Source of the DNA: Streptosporangium saharense
Lineage (GTDB): Bacteria; Actinomycetota; Actinomycetes; Streptosporangiales; Streptosporangiaceae
Length of the DNA stretch: 64,000 nt
Reading direction: 5' to 3'
Assembly: GCF_014203715.1 (NCBI RefSeq)
Contig: NZ_JACHJP010000007.1
Span: 310,001-374,000, forward strand
This document shows, in pieces, positions 9,195-19,550 of the stretch. The translations under genes and the position numbers were made by a program. The notes under the pieces are model-generated. The model was not told the origin of the DNA. It worked only from the letters and a program-made list of their open reading frames with translations, and did no database searches. The stretch's first letter is position 1; each line of letters opens with the position of its first letter.

Positions 9195-9932
9195 ATGGGC
9201 GACATCAGGTCGACAAGCAGGCTGCTTGAGGACTACCAGCGTCACACGACACATCTGGAGGAGCTGCGCGCCCTCCTGCACGAGCGGCTCGCCGCCGCGC
9301 GGGACGTCATGACCGAGACCGAACCCGAGACCGGGACGGGGGCCGGGGACGAACCGGTCTCCCTGTCCGCCAGGCGGGCCGCCCGCGCGGCGAGGACCGC
9401 CACGGAGATCGAGGCCGCCATCGAACGGCTCGACTTCGGGGTCTACGGCACCTGCGAGCAGTGCGGGGTCTTCATCGCGCTGCGGCGGCTGCGGCAGGAG
9501 CCGCACACCCGGCACTGCGACGACTGCGACACCTCGCGCGTCCTCCCCGCCGGACCGGCCCTGGCGAGCTTCCCGAACCTCAGAAAGGACCAGAACACCA
9601 TGATCTCCGACGTCCACCTCAGCAGTGTCCAGCTCGACTCCATCCGTGAGGAGCTCGAAGGGCAGCTCATGCGGTGGACCAGGCAGCTCTCCGAGCTTGA
9701 GGCCGCGGTCGGCGACGACTCGGTCCAGGTGTCGGAGAAGTCGGGTCTGCTGGCCGACATCGTCTCCGCCGAGCGCAGCGCCTCCGTCCTGCGCACCGCG
9801 CTGAAGGAGATCGCCGAGCTGACCTACGGCCGCTGCGACGGCTGCGGCTCCGGCATCCCGTTCGAGCGGCTCAAGGCCCGCCCGCTGGCGCGCTTCTGCA
9901 TGAACTGCCAGCGCCGCCACGAGAACGGCTGA
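9195..9932 (+). CDS. Double DksA/TraR-type zinc-finger protein
   Basis: 245 aa containing two complete DksA/TraR C4 modules. The first has coiled-coil-like helices and cysteines 87/90 and 108/111 (CEQC, CDDC); the second has cysteines 214/217 and 235/238 (CDGC, CMNC). Such proteins bind the RNA polymerase secondary channel, but usually have one module in 110-150 aa. ATG 9195 follows AAGGAG by 10 bases. Inside the gene, ATG 9600 (residue 136) is preceded by AGAAAGGA at a good distance, so a second, shorter protein (110 aa, second module only) may be made from the same frame. It looks like two tandem genes fused in frame. Confidence 0.85.
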   Translation: MGDIRSTSRLLEDYQRHTTHLEELRALLHERLAAARDVMTETEPETGTGAGDEPVSLSARRAARAARTATEIEAAIERLDFGVYGTCEQCGVFIALRRLRQEPHTRHCDDCDTSRVLPAGPALASFPNLRKDQNTMISDVHLSSVQLDSIREELEGQLMRWTRQLSELEAAVGDDSVQVSEKSGLLADIVSAERSASVLRTALKEIAELTYGRCDGCGSGIPFERLKARPLARFCMNCQRRHENG

Positions 9933-9944
9933 CCAACCACACCC

Positions 9945-9970
9945 GGGACCCGTCTCCACGGACGGGTCCC
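9945..9970. terminator. Bidirectional terminator hairpin
   Basis: Perfect 10-base arms GGGACCCGTC / GACGGGTCCC with a 6-base loop, exactly between the convergent zinc-finger and gmd genes. Confidence 0.7.
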
Positions 9971-9978
9971 CGTCGGAC

Positions 9979-11007
9979 TCAGGGCCAGGAGGAGTCCTGG
10001 TCGGGGTCGCCGCCCTCCGACAGCAGCTTCAGGTCGGACTCGACCATCATCGCGATCAGCTCCTCGAACGAGACCGAGGGCTCCCAGCCGAGCTGCTCGC
10101 GGGCCTTCTTCGGGTCGGCGCACAGAAGATCGACCTCGGCGGGGCGGTGCAGCGAGCGGTCGGTGACCACGTGGCGCTCCCAGTCGAGGCCCACCGCGGC
10201 GAAGGCCGCCTCGACCAGCTCGCGGACCGTGTGCGTACGGCCGGTGCCGATCACGTAGTCCTCCGGCTGACCGGCCTGGAGCATCAGGTGCATCGCCCGC
10301 ACGTAGTCGCCCGCGTACCCCCAGTCCCGGCACGCCTCCAGGTTGCCAAGGCGCAGGTGGTCGGCGAGCCCGAGCTTGATGCGGGCCGCCCCCAGGGAGA
10401 CCTTGCGGGTCACGAACTCCGCTCCCCTGCGCGGGGACTCGTGGTTGAACAGGATCCCGGAGACCGCGAACATCCCGTACGACTCGCGGTAGTTCTGGGT
10501 GAGGAAGTGCCCATAAGCCTTGGCCACGCCGTACGGCGAGCGGGGGTGGAAGGGGGTGATCTCGGTCTGCGGGGTCTCCCTGACCTGGCCGAACATCTCC
10601 GAGGACGACGCCTGGTAGAACCTGATCTGGCCGGACTCCGCGGGCGTCCTCGACGAGGAGACGCCCGAGCAGACCCGGATGGCCTCCAGCATGCGCAGCA
10701 CGCCCATCCCGGTGACCTCGCCGGTCAGCTCCGCCTGCTCCCACGACATCGGCACGAACGAGATGGCGCCCAGGTTGTAGACCTCGTCGGGCTGGACCTT
10801 CTCGACGGCGGAGATCAGCGATCCCTGGTCGAGGAGGTCGCCGCGGACGAGGGCGACGTCCCGCAACAGCCTGCGCACCCGGGAGACGCGGGGGTTGGCC
10901 TGTCCCCTGACGAGCCCCCAGACCTCGTAGCCCCGATCGAGCAGGCACTCGGCCAGATAGGAACCGTCCTGCCCGGTGATACCGGTGATCAGCGCGCGCC
11001 TGGCCAA
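9979..11007 (-). CDS. gmd: GDP-mannose 4,6-dehydratase
   Basis: 342 aa extended short-chain dehydrogenase. The N-terminal Rossmann motif is GITGQDGSYLAE, the catalytic Tyr-Lys pair is in SPYGVAKAYGHF, and the conserved substrate segment FYQASSSEMFGQV is present. The enzyme converts GDP-D-mannose to GDP-4-keto-6-deoxymannose, the precursor of GDP-fucose, GDP-rhamnose or GDP-perosamine. No epimerase/reductase (fcl or rmd) lies in the window, so the end product is not evident. It is divergent from the GT4 glycosyltransferase; a shared sugar-decoration role is inference. The start at 11007 gives a standard N-terminus (MARRALITGITGQ). Confidence 0.93.
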   Translation of the reverse strand: MARRALITGITGQDGSYLAECLLDRGYEVWGLVRGQANPRVSRVRRLLRDVALVRGDLLDQGSLISAVEKVQPDEVYNLGAISFVPMSWEQAELTGEVTGMGVLRMLEAIRVCSGVSSSRTPAESGQIRFYQASSSEMFGQVRETPQTEITPFHPRSPYGVAKAYGHFLTQNYRESYGMFAVSGILFNHESPRRGAEFVTRKVSLGAARIKLGLADHLRLGNLEACRDWGYAGDYVRAMHLMLQAGQPEDYVIGTGRTHTVRELVEAAFAAVGLDWERHVVTDRSLHRPAEVDLLCADPKKAREQLGWEPSVSFEELIAMMVESDLKLLSEGGDPDQDSSWP

Positions 11008-11092
11008 CGCGTCCTCCTCGCTCGTGAAAGCCGTGTGACGGCGAATGTACCGCCACGCCCGTCGCCGGACACGACTCAGGGCCCCAGTACCC

Positions 11093-11106
11093 TAGAACAC
11101 GTTCCA
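11093..11106. promoter_or_regulatory. KstR/TetR-like palindromic motif
   Basis: TAGAACACGTTCCA fits the pattern TnnAACnnGTTnnA known for KstR-type lipid regulators of actinobacteria. It lies in the gmd/glycosyltransferase divergent spacer. Only one copy was seen and neither neighbour is a lipid gene, so this is tentative. Confidence 0.3.
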
Positions 11107-11170
11107 CCGAACGTCGCTCGGTTGGTGTGACGCCGCAGTTGGCGCGCGACAGAAGTGGCTTTAGCACCGT

Positions 11171-11187
11171 TTCCACATTAGGTGGAA
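11171..11187. promoter_or_regulatory. Inverted repeat upstream of the glycosyltransferase
   Basis: TTCCAC-ATTAG-GTGGAA, a 6-base perfect inverted repeat with a 5-base spacer, about 90 bases upstream of the GT4 start. Its A/T-rich context suggests an operator or promoter region. Confidence 0.35.
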
Positions 11188-11274
11188 GAGAGATACCGAA
11201 TGGTAAGATCCGAATACTGAGGTCATCTTTCACGGTACCTGTCCCCTTCCGGACAGGCTGAGGAAGGGGTTGCC

Positions 11275-12519
11275 GTGCCGGATGCGGACTTCCTGCGGGT
11301 CGCGTTGCTGTCCTACCGGAGCAAACCGACCTGCGGCGGACAGGGTGTCTACCTTCGTCATCTGAGCCGCGAACTGGTCGGCCTCGGCCACCACGTCGAG
11401 GTCTTCTCCGGTCAGCCGTACCCCGAGCTGGACGAGGGGGTCGTCCTCAACAAGATCCCCAGCCTGGACCTGTACCGCGACGAGGACCCCTTCCGCACCC
11501 CGAAGCTCGGCGAGTACCGCGACTGGATCGACCTCCTTGAGGTCGGCACCATGTGGACCGCCGGGTTCCCCGAGCCTCTGACCTTCACCCTGCGGGCCCG
11601 CCGTGAGCTGGCCAAACGCGTCGGCGACTTCGACGTGGTGCAGGACAACCAGACGCTCGGGTACGGCCTGCTCGACATCCAGAAGCTGTTCCCGGTGGTC
11701 GGCACCATCCACCACCCGATCAGCGTGGACCGCAGGATCGAGCTGCGTGAGGCACCGCTGCGCAAGCGCCTCACGCTCAGGAGGTGGTACGGCTTCGTCA
11801 GGATGCAGGCCAGGGTCGCCCCCAGGCTGAACCCGATCCTGACCGTCAGCGAGTCCTCGCTGGCCGACATCCACCGCGACTTCAACGTGCCGCAGTCCAA
11901 CATGCGGCTCATTCCGCTCGGCGTCGACACCCGCTACTTCCACCCGCGACCCGAGCTGCCCAAACGGCCCGGCTCGATCGTCGCGGTGGCCAGCGCGGAC
12001 TCCCCGATGAAGGGCGTGGCCACCCTGCTGCGGGCGGTCGCCAAGCTCGCCACCGAGCGCGAGGTGAACCTCACCGTGGTCAGCAAGCCGACCCCGGGCG
12101 GCCCGACAGAGAAGCTCGTCTCCGAACTCTCCCTGCGCGAGCGGGTGACGTTCGTGCACGGCATCTCCGACACCGAGCTGGGCGAGCTGATCGCCACCTC
12201 GGAGGTCTCGGTCGTGCCCTCCCTCTACGAGGGCTTCTCGCTGCCCGCCGTCGAGCACATGGCCTGCGGCACCCCGCTCGTCGCCTCACGGACCGGCGCG
12301 CTTCCCGAGGTCGTCGGCGACGCCGCCGTCCAGGTCGCGCCCGGCGACCCCGAGGAGCTGGCCACCGTACTGCGCCGCCTGCTCGACTCGCCCGAAGAGC
12401 GGGCCGAGGTCGGGCGCAGGGGATACGAACGGGTCATGGAGCGCTACACCTGGCGTGTCGTGGCCCAGCGCACCGTGGACGCCTACCGCGAGGCCATCGC
12501 CGCCCACCGCCCCCGGTGA
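11275..12519 (+). CDS. GT4-family glycosyltransferase
   Basis: 414 aa with the two-Rossmann GT-B layout. The N-terminal half has the acceptor-domain pattern GGQGVYLRHLSRELVGLGH; the C-terminal half has the retaining GT4 E-x7-E motif in SLYEGFSLPAVEHMACGTPL and the following TGALPEVVGDAAV nucleotide-sugar segment. It should transfer a sugar from a nucleotide-sugar donor, plausibly a GDP-sugar given the divergent gmd (inference). The GTG start at 11275 is preceded by AGGAAGGGG. It opens a co-directional run with a methyltransferase and a toroid protein separated by only 31 bases each. Confidence 0.92.
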   Translation: MPDADFLRVALLSYRSKPTCGGQGVYLRHLSRELVGLGHHVEVFSGQPYPELDEGVVLNKIPSLDLYRDEDPFRTPKLGEYRDWIDLLEVGTMWTAGFPEPLTFTLRARRELAKRVGDFDVVQDNQTLGYGLLDIQKLFPVVGTIHHPISVDRRIELREAPLRKRLTLRRWYGFVRMQARVAPRLNPILTVSESSLADIHRDFNVPQSNMRLIPLGVDTRYFHPRPELPKRPGSIVAVASADSPMKGVATLLRAVAKLATEREVNLTVVSKPTPGGPTEKLVSELSLRERVTFVHGISDTELGELIATSEVSVVPSLYEGFSLPAVEHMACGTPLVASRTGALPEVVGDAAVQVAPGDPEELATVLRRLLDSPEERAEVGRRGYERVMERYTWRVVAQRTVDAYREAIAAHRPR

Positions 12520-12550
12520 CCGGCTTCACCTTCTTCACTAGGAGCGGCAA

Positions 12551-13264
12551 GTGCTGACCGTCGACTTCGACCGGCTGCCCGTAGGACCGGGCCTGCGCGT
12601 CCTCGACCTGGGCTGCGGGGCGGGACGGCACGCCTTCGAGGTGCTGCGCAGGGGCGCGGACGTGGTGGCCTTCGACATGGACGCCGAGGAGCTCGAAGGC
12701 GTCGCGGGCATGTTCGCCGCGATGGAGAAGGAGGGCGAGGTGCCCGAGGGCGCCGTCGGCGAGACCGTGACCGGCGACGCGCTGAAGATGCCCTTCGAGG
12801 ACGCCACCTTCGACCGGGTGATCGCCGCCGAGGTGCTCGAACACATCCCCGACGACATGGCCGCGATGCGGGAGATCTTCCGGGTGCTCAAGCCGGGCGG
12901 CCGGGCCGCGATCACGGTGCCTAGCTTCCTGCCGGAGCGCATCTGCTGGGCGCTCGACGAGGCCTACCACACGGCCCCCGGCGGGCACGTGCGCATCTAC
13001 ACCCTGGCCGAGCTGAGCGCGAAGCTGAAGGCCGTCGGCATGGAGATCGGCTCCCACCACCACGCCCACGGGCTGCACGCGCCGTACTGGTGGATCAAGT
13101 GCGCGGTCGGCGTCGGCAACGACGACCACCCGCTGGCCAAGGCCTACCACGAGCTGCTGGTGTGGGACATCATGAAGCGCCCGGCCGTCACCCGGATCGC
13201 CGAGACGCTGCTGAACCCGTTCATCGGCAAGAGCGTGGTGCTCTACGTGCGGAAACCCGCATGA
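12551..13264 (+). CDS. Class I SAM-dependent methyltransferase
   Basis: 237 aa. Motif I is LRVLDLGCGAGRHAFE, followed by an acidic residue at the end of strand 2 (VVAFDMD), and motif III/post-I region RVLKPGGRAAITVP. This is the Methyltransf_11-type Rossmann fold. The substrate is not indicated; the position between a GT4 enzyme and an alpha/alpha-toroid protein suggests modification of a glycosylated metabolite or lipid. GTG 12551 is chosen because AGGAG lies 7 bases upstream and the frame starts close to the conserved core. Confidence 0.9.
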   Translation: MLTVDFDRLPVGPGLRVLDLGCGAGRHAFEVLRRGADVVAFDMDAEELEGVAGMFAAMEKEGEVPEGAVGETVTGDALKMPFEDATFDRVIAAEVLEHIPDDMAAMREIFRVLKPGGRAAITVPSFLPERICWALDEAYHTAPGGHVRIYTLAELSAKLKAVGMEIGSHHHAHGLHAPYWWIKCAVGVGNDDHPLAKAYHELLVWDIMKRPAVTRIAETLLNPFIGKSVVLYVRKPA

Positions 13265-13295
13265 GTCCGTACGGCCCCGCCACCGGGAGCGGCCG

Positions 13296-14336
13296 GTGAG
13301 ATGGGAGCCGGTCGTCGAGACCGCCCTGAGCATCGCCGCCGTACAGGAGGCCGACGGCGGCATCCCGTGGCCCGAGGGGCACGTGGACGCCTGGAACCAC
13401 GTCGAGTGCCTGATGGCCATGGGCGTCGCCGGGCTGACCGGCCCCGTGCGCAGGGGCTACGACTGGCTGGTGCGCACCCAGCGCGTCGACGGCTCGTGGC
13501 CGATGAAGCTGGTCGGCGGCCAGGCCGTGGAGCGCGGCGGGGAGTCCAACCACGCCGCCTACGTCGCGGTCGGCGTCTGGCACGAGCTGCTGGTCACAGG
13601 TGACGTCGGCTTCGCCCGCGAGATGTGGCCTGTCGTCAGGTCCGCGCTGGACTTCGTGGTCGGGCTGCAGACGACCCGGGGCGAGATCGTCTGGGAACGC
13701 GCCGCGGACGGCAGGCCCGCTGCCTACGCCCTGCTGACCGGCTGCGCCTCCATCCACCAGGGACTGCGCTGCGGCGTGCTGCTCGGCGAGCGCCTCGGCG
13801 ACCCGCAGCCCGACTGGGAACTGGCCGCGGACCGGCTCGCCCACGTGCTCACCGCCCACCCCGAGGCGTTCGCCGACAAGAGCCGCTTCTCGATGGACTG
13901 GTACTACCCGGTCCTCGGCGGCGCGGTGCGGGGTCCCGCCGCGCGGGCGCGGCTCGACGCCGAGTGGGCCGTCTTCGTCGTGCCCGGCCTCGGGGTGCGC
14001 TGCGTCTCCGACCAGCCGTGGGTGACCGGCGCCGAGTCGTGCGAGCTGGTGCTCACCCTGGACGCCCTCGGCGACCGGGAGGAGGCGCTGCGGATCTTCA
14101 CCGACATGCAGCGCCTCAGGCACGAGGACGGCTCCTACTGGACCGGCTGGCAGTTCACGAACGAGAAGTGGTTCCCGCACGAGCGCTCCGCCTACACCGC
14201 CGCCGCCGTGGTGCTCGCCGCCGACGCCCTGTACGGCCACACCCCGGCCTCCGGCCTGTTCAGGGACGCGGGAAGCATCCTCGGTGAGCGCCCGGCCCAG
14301 GACTGCGGCTGCAGCCACGCCGGTTCCCCCGCCTGA
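13296..14336 (+). CDS. Prenyltransferase/squalene-cyclase-like alpha/alpha-toroid protein
   Basis: 346 aa. Repeated aromatic/acidic motifs (QEADGGIPWPEG, RVDGSWPMKL, HEDGSYWTGWQF) resemble the repeats of prenyltransferase and squalene-cyclase toroids; homologues are commonly labelled 'prenyltransferase'. The classical DxDD cyclase motif is not obvious, so catalytic activity is unproven and a carbohydrate-processing toroid is an alternative. The C-terminus has a CGC motif (DCGCSHAG). It starts at GTG 13296, 31 bases after the methyltransferase, and is probably co-transcribed with it and the GT4 gene. Confidence 0.75.
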   Translation: MRWEPVVETALSIAAVQEADGGIPWPEGHVDAWNHVECLMAMGVAGLTGPVRRGYDWLVRTQRVDGSWPMKLVGGQAVERGGESNHAAYVAVGVWHELLVTGDVGFAREMWPVVRSALDFVVGLQTTRGEIVWERAADGRPAAYALLTGCASIHQGLRCGVLLGERLGDPQPDWELAADRLAHVLTAHPEAFADKSRFSMDWYYPVLGGAVRGPAARARLDAEWAVFVVPGLGVRCVSDQPWVTGAESCELVLTLDALGDREEALRIFTDMQRLRHEDGSYWTGWQFTNEKWFPHERSAYTAAAVVLAADALYGHTPASGLFRDAGSILGERPAQDCGCSHAGSPA

Positions 14337-14402
14337 CGGTTTCTTCGCCGTAATCCGAGGCGGTGCTTGAAGGCTCGGGGACGGCTCACTACGTTCGGGC
14401 AC

Positions 14403-16007
14403 GTGAGCGACACGGAGGGCAAGGGAGAGGTCACGGGGGGCGACGGAGGCGCGACAACGGTCGTCGCACCCGGCCTTTCCCGTACGGCGGAGGCCGAACC
14501 GGCCCCGGAGCCGAAGACCGAGGTCCGGGACACACCCGAGGAGACACCACCCCCGGAGCAGCCCCCACCCGCCGAGGGACCCTCTTCCGAGGGACCGTCC
14601 TCCGCGAGCCTGTCTTCGGAAGACCCGTCCGTCGAGGGGTCGTCCTCAGCGAGGCCGTTCTCCGAAGGTCCGTCTGTCGAGATGCCATCCTCCGCCAGGC
14701 CGTCCGCCGAGGGACCGTCCTCCGAGAGGCCAGCCGCTGAAGACCCACCCACCGAGAGGCCATCCGCCGAAGGCCCGCCCACCGAGAGGCCGTTCTCCGA
14801 AGGCCAGTCTGTCGAGATGCCATCCTCCGCTAGGCCGTTCTCTGAAGGCCCGCCCTCCGTGAGGCCAGCCGTTGCAGGCCCACCCACCGACAGGCCGTCC
14901 GCGAGGCCAGCCGCAGAAAGCCCGCCCGCCGAGGAGTCGTCCTCGGAAGGTCCGTCCGCCGAGAGGTCTTCTTCCGAGGGGCAGCCTTCCGAGGATGCCA
15001 CCGGCCCCATCCACTCCCCGGCCCTGTTCCCCGCTCTGACGGACACCCTGTCCCCCGCCGAGCTGATGCCGCCAAGGCCACGCGGCCTGCCCTGGCTGCT
15101 CTGGCAGGACCCGGCCAGGATCGGGTTCGGGGTGCGGCGTTTCCGGCTCGGCCCGGCCAGGGAGCACCTGGAGACCGCCGGTCAGGCGTACGTCGCCGGG
15201 CACAACGCGGTGATCGCGGGCGTGCCCGAGCGGATCGACGACCTGCGCGAGGAGCTGCGCGGCTACGCCTACGAGGGGGCGGGCATGGCCTGCGCGACCC
15301 TCGACGTGCTCACCGCGACCGGCGGCAGGCGGCTCAGGAGCCTGCTCAGCGGCCAGGGCGTGCGCTACCCGCACCTGATCCATCTGGGTGCGGGCCGGGG
15401 GTACGCCCGGCTGGGGATGCGCCCGATGTGGGGCATCCGTTCCGTCCATCCGCTGCTGCGCTGGCTGGCCTTCGACGGCTTCGGCTTCCACCAGGGCTTC
15501 CACGCCGCCGACAGGACGGTCGGACGTCAGCGTACGGCGGGCCTGCTCGACCGGACCAGGAGGGCGATCTTCGACCAGGGGGTCGGCCGGATGCTCTGGT
15601 TCCACGAGTGCGCGGGTGTCGAGGACGTCATCCTGCGGGTGGCCGAGTTCCCGCTCGGCCGCCGCGCCGACCTGTGGAGCGGGATCGGGCTGGCCGCCAC
15701 CTACGCGGGTGGCGCGCGGACCGGCGAGCTGGAACGGCTGAGCGCCGCCGCGTCGGAGGACGGCTTCCGCGCCCACCTCGTGCAGGGCGCCGCCTTCGCC
15801 TGCTCGGCCCACCTGATCTCGGGGACCGTGCCCCAGCACACCGCCGACGCCGTACTCGCCCTGTGCGAGGTCGGCGTCGAGGAGGCGAGCAACTGGACCG
15901 ACACCGCGCTCGTCGCCCTCGGCCACAACGCCCACACCGGCGACCACTACCAGGCATGGCGAGCCGGAGTCAGAAAGGCCTGGGCAAGACGCAACCGCGA
16001 CTCATAA
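14403..16007 (+). CDS. DUF1702 (UnbL-type) protein with a long repetitive N-terminal extension
   Basis: 534 aa from GTG 14403 (a TTG at 14367 is an alternative). The C-terminal ~330 residues, from about LSPAELMPPRPRGLPWLL, match the size and style of DUF1702 proteins, which occur as accessory proteins in enediyne cassettes but have no defined activity. The first ~200 residues are a Ser/Pro/Glu-rich degenerate repeat (units like PSSEGP, SARPSAEGP) absent from the normal 320-340 aa family length. Either this is a true disordered extension or translation begins further inside; no strong ribosome site decides. The UnbV-like gene follows after an unusual 328-base spacer. Confidence 0.75.
   Translation: MSDTEGKGEVTGGDGGATTVVAPGLSRTAEAEPAPEPKTEVRDTPEETPPPEQPPPAEGPSSEGPSSASLSSEDPSVEGSSSARPFSEGPSVEMPSSARPSAEGPSSERPAAEDPPTERPSAEGPPTERPFSEGQSVEMPSSARPFSEGPPSVRPAVAGPPTDRPSARPAAESPPAEESSSEGPSAERSSSEGQPSEDATGPIHSPALFPALTDTLSPAELMPPRPRGLPWLLWQDPARIGFGVRRFRLGPAREHLETAGQAYVAGHNAVIAGVPERIDDLREELRGYAYEGAGMACATLDVLTATGGRRLRSLLSGQGVRYPHLIHLGAGRGYARLGMRPMWGIRSVHPLLRWLAFDGFGFHQGFHAADRTVGRQRTAGLLDRTRRAIFDQGVGRMLWFHECAGVEDVILRVAEFPLGRRADLWSGIGLAATYAGGARTGELERLSAAASEDGFRAHLVQGAAFACSAHLISGTVPQHTADAVLALCEVGVEEASNWTDTALVALGHNAHTGDHYQAWRAGVRKAWARRNRDS
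14550..15000 (+). repeat. Degenerate coding repeat in the DUF1702 gene
   Basis: The DNA encoding the Ser/Pro/Glu-rich tract is made of short in-frame units built around GAGGSCRTYC / TCCGAAGG. A nearly identical 53-base block occurs at 14651-14703 and 14786-14838, an offset of 135 bases (45 codons). The tract is intrinsically prone to expansion and contraction by slippage. Confidence 0.7.
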
Positions 16008-16335
16008 CACCACCCGCTCCCCCCAGAGAGCGCACCGAACCCAACGCCGTCCCGGGAAGGCACACGGAAACGACACCCACCCCGAAAACGGGACATACCC
16101 TCCCAGAAGACACGCGGAGCCCCAACAGCCGCCCAGGAAGGACACGGACCGGACCTCCACCCCGGAGACGCGAGGGACACGGCCTCGGGAAGCACGCGAA
16201 ACCACGGTGTCCTCCCCAAAGGCACACAGGAACTCGGCAACCACCCACGAAAGGCGTGGAGACACGACCCCCACCTCGCGGACGCGCCCGGACAGGCGCA
16301 GGGACACGGCGACCGCTGTGCCCTCGACACTCCCG
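16008..16335. other. T-depleted spacer between the UnbL-like and UnbV-like genes
   Basis: About 328 bases with no credible gene. The + strand is strikingly poor in T (one or two per 60 bases over 16021-16200) and rich in A and C, unlike all other spacers here. There are ACAC/CGAGA-type purine/C runs but no clear hairpin. It may be a long untranslated leader or a decayed repeat. Confidence 0.6.
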
Positions 16336-17960
16336 ATGCTCCCGGTGCCGCCCGGCCCCCTGCTCCCCCTCCTAGCCCTGGCCGTCGTCGCCGTCGGATG
16401 GGTGCTGACCGGGACGGCCGAGCCGTCCAGCCCCTCCCCCGCGGCCACCTTCTCCTTCGTCGCCGACCGGCTCGGTCCTCCCGGCCAGGCCGGGGGCTGG
16501 GGTCCCGCCGCAGGGGTCGCGCTCTTCGACCTCGACGGTGAGCTCGTCTCTGACGACGTCTGCCTGACGGATCCGCGTCGCGGCGGGGTGAGCGTGGCGC
16601 CCGTGCCGGGAACGCACGGCGGCTACCGCCCCTTCAGGCTGACCGCCCCCGGGCCGCGCGGGACGCCGACCGGTTGCCTGCCCGCGGACCTCGACGAGGA
16701 CGGCAGGCAGGACCTGGTCGTCTCCTACCGGGGCCGCTCGCCCTCGTTGTTCGTCCGCCTGCCGGGAACCCGCCCCTCCGCCGCCGCCTTCGGCCACCGC
16801 GACCTGGTCGTACGGCCACAGCCGTGGAACACGGCCGCCATGACCGTGGGTGACTTCGACGGCGACGGCCACCTCGACCTGGTCGTCGGCGACCACCTGC
16901 CCCCGGGCGGGGCCGTACGCGACCGGGCACCGGACGCCCACGACGGCGGCGGGGTGCGGCTCTACCTCGGGACCGGGACGGGCGCCTTCACCGAAGCGGA
17001 GGACGCGTTCGGCGAGGCCGGGCGGACGGGCAGGACCCTCGCGCTCGGCGTCCAGGACCTCGACGGCGACGGGCTGCCCGAGCTGTACGTGGCCAACGCC
17101 CTCGGCCCCGACGTGCTGCTGGTCAACGAATCCGCGCCGGGCAGGGCTTCCTTCCGGACGGCGTCGGGCACCCGGGGCCTGACCACGCCGAGGTCGTCCG
17201 TCCTCGGCCGTGACTCCTCGACCGGCACGGGGGTCGCCTTCACCGACCTCGACGCGGACGGCACCCAGGACATCCTCGTCGGACGCGGCCCCGTCTTCGT
17301 CTCCACGGCCCTTCCCGGGTTGCGGGAACGTCTTCACGCGGGCGTGGCGCCGTACGAGGACCGGGCGGGAGAGCTGGGGCTCGGCGGTGTCGGGCCATCG
17401 TGGGACGTCAGGGCCGCCGACCTCGACAACGACGGCCACGACGAGATCATGTACGCGGTCGAGGCGCCGGGGGGCGTCGCCCTGTTCGCCGGGGGCGCGG
17501 GTGTGGCGGGGCCGGTGGCGCCGGGGGGCGACGCGACGGCCCTGGCGGTCGGCGACGTGGACGACGACGGCCGTCTCGACGTCGCGGTCTCCGGCCTCAC
17601 GACCCCGGCCACGCTGTACCGCAACCACGGCGTCACCGCCCCCTTCGTCGGCCTGCGCCCCCGCCTGCCCGCCGGTCCCTGCGGCACGGTTACCGGCGGC
17701 ATGACCCGTCCGGCGATCGGGGCGCAGGCCAGGCTCAGGCTGCCGGGCGGAGGCACGCTCGCCCGGCAGCTCTACCCCGCCTCCTCGGCGCCCGAGCTGC
17801 TCCTCGGTCTCGGCGAGGCCGACACGGGCGAGGCCGCCCTGCCCGTCAGCCTGTCCTGGCGTGACGAGTGCGGTATCCCGCGCACCGCCGCCGTCTCCCT
17901 CGACCCCGGCTGGCACGACCTCCTGCTGACCTCGCGGGGCGTGTCGGAGGTGAGGCGCCG

Positions 17961-17964
<4 letters not shown>
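16336..17964 (+). CDS. UnbV-like FG-GAP/ASPIC repeat protein (enediyne-cassette homologue)
   Basis: 542 aa. An N-terminal hydrophobic segment (LLPLLALAVVAVGWVL) acts as signal or anchor, placing the rest outside the membrane. The body consists of FG-GAP/VCBS-type calcium-binding repeats with DxDxDG loops (DLDEDGRQDL, DFDGDGHLDL, DLDGDGLPEL, DLDADGTQDI, DVDDDGRLDV), a beta-propeller, and a C-terminal ASPIC/UnbV-like segment with RPAIGAQARLRLPGG. UnbV homologues are conserved beside enediyne PKS genes; their biochemical role is undefined. ATG 16336 is chosen because it starts directly before the signal segment. The stop overlaps the next start (GTGA), indicating translational coupling to the UnbU-like gene. 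Confidence 0.85.
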
Positions 17965-19378
<1,414 letters not shown>

Positions 19379-19424
19379 CTACCGGGGACCGAACAACATT
19401 CCGAACGACCCTTGCCGGTCGGTA

Positions 19425-19445
19425 TGCAACATGTTCTACTTTGCA
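19425..19445. promoter_or_regulatory. Palindromic element upstream of the ferredoxin gene
   Basis: TGCAA-N11-TTGCA with the 8-base palindrome AACATGTT inside it, in the divergent spacer between the methyltransferase and ferredoxin genes. This is a plausible operator for a dimeric regulator; none is encoded next to it. Confidence 0.35.
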
Positions 19446-19550
19446 CCGTGAACCAGCGCCCCCTCGGGGTGAGGCGGGCCACGCAGGGCTTACGGTCTGA
19501 TCCAGGGGCGGGTTCCCTCTCTGACCTGTCCCGCGCGTAGGAGGTTCACG

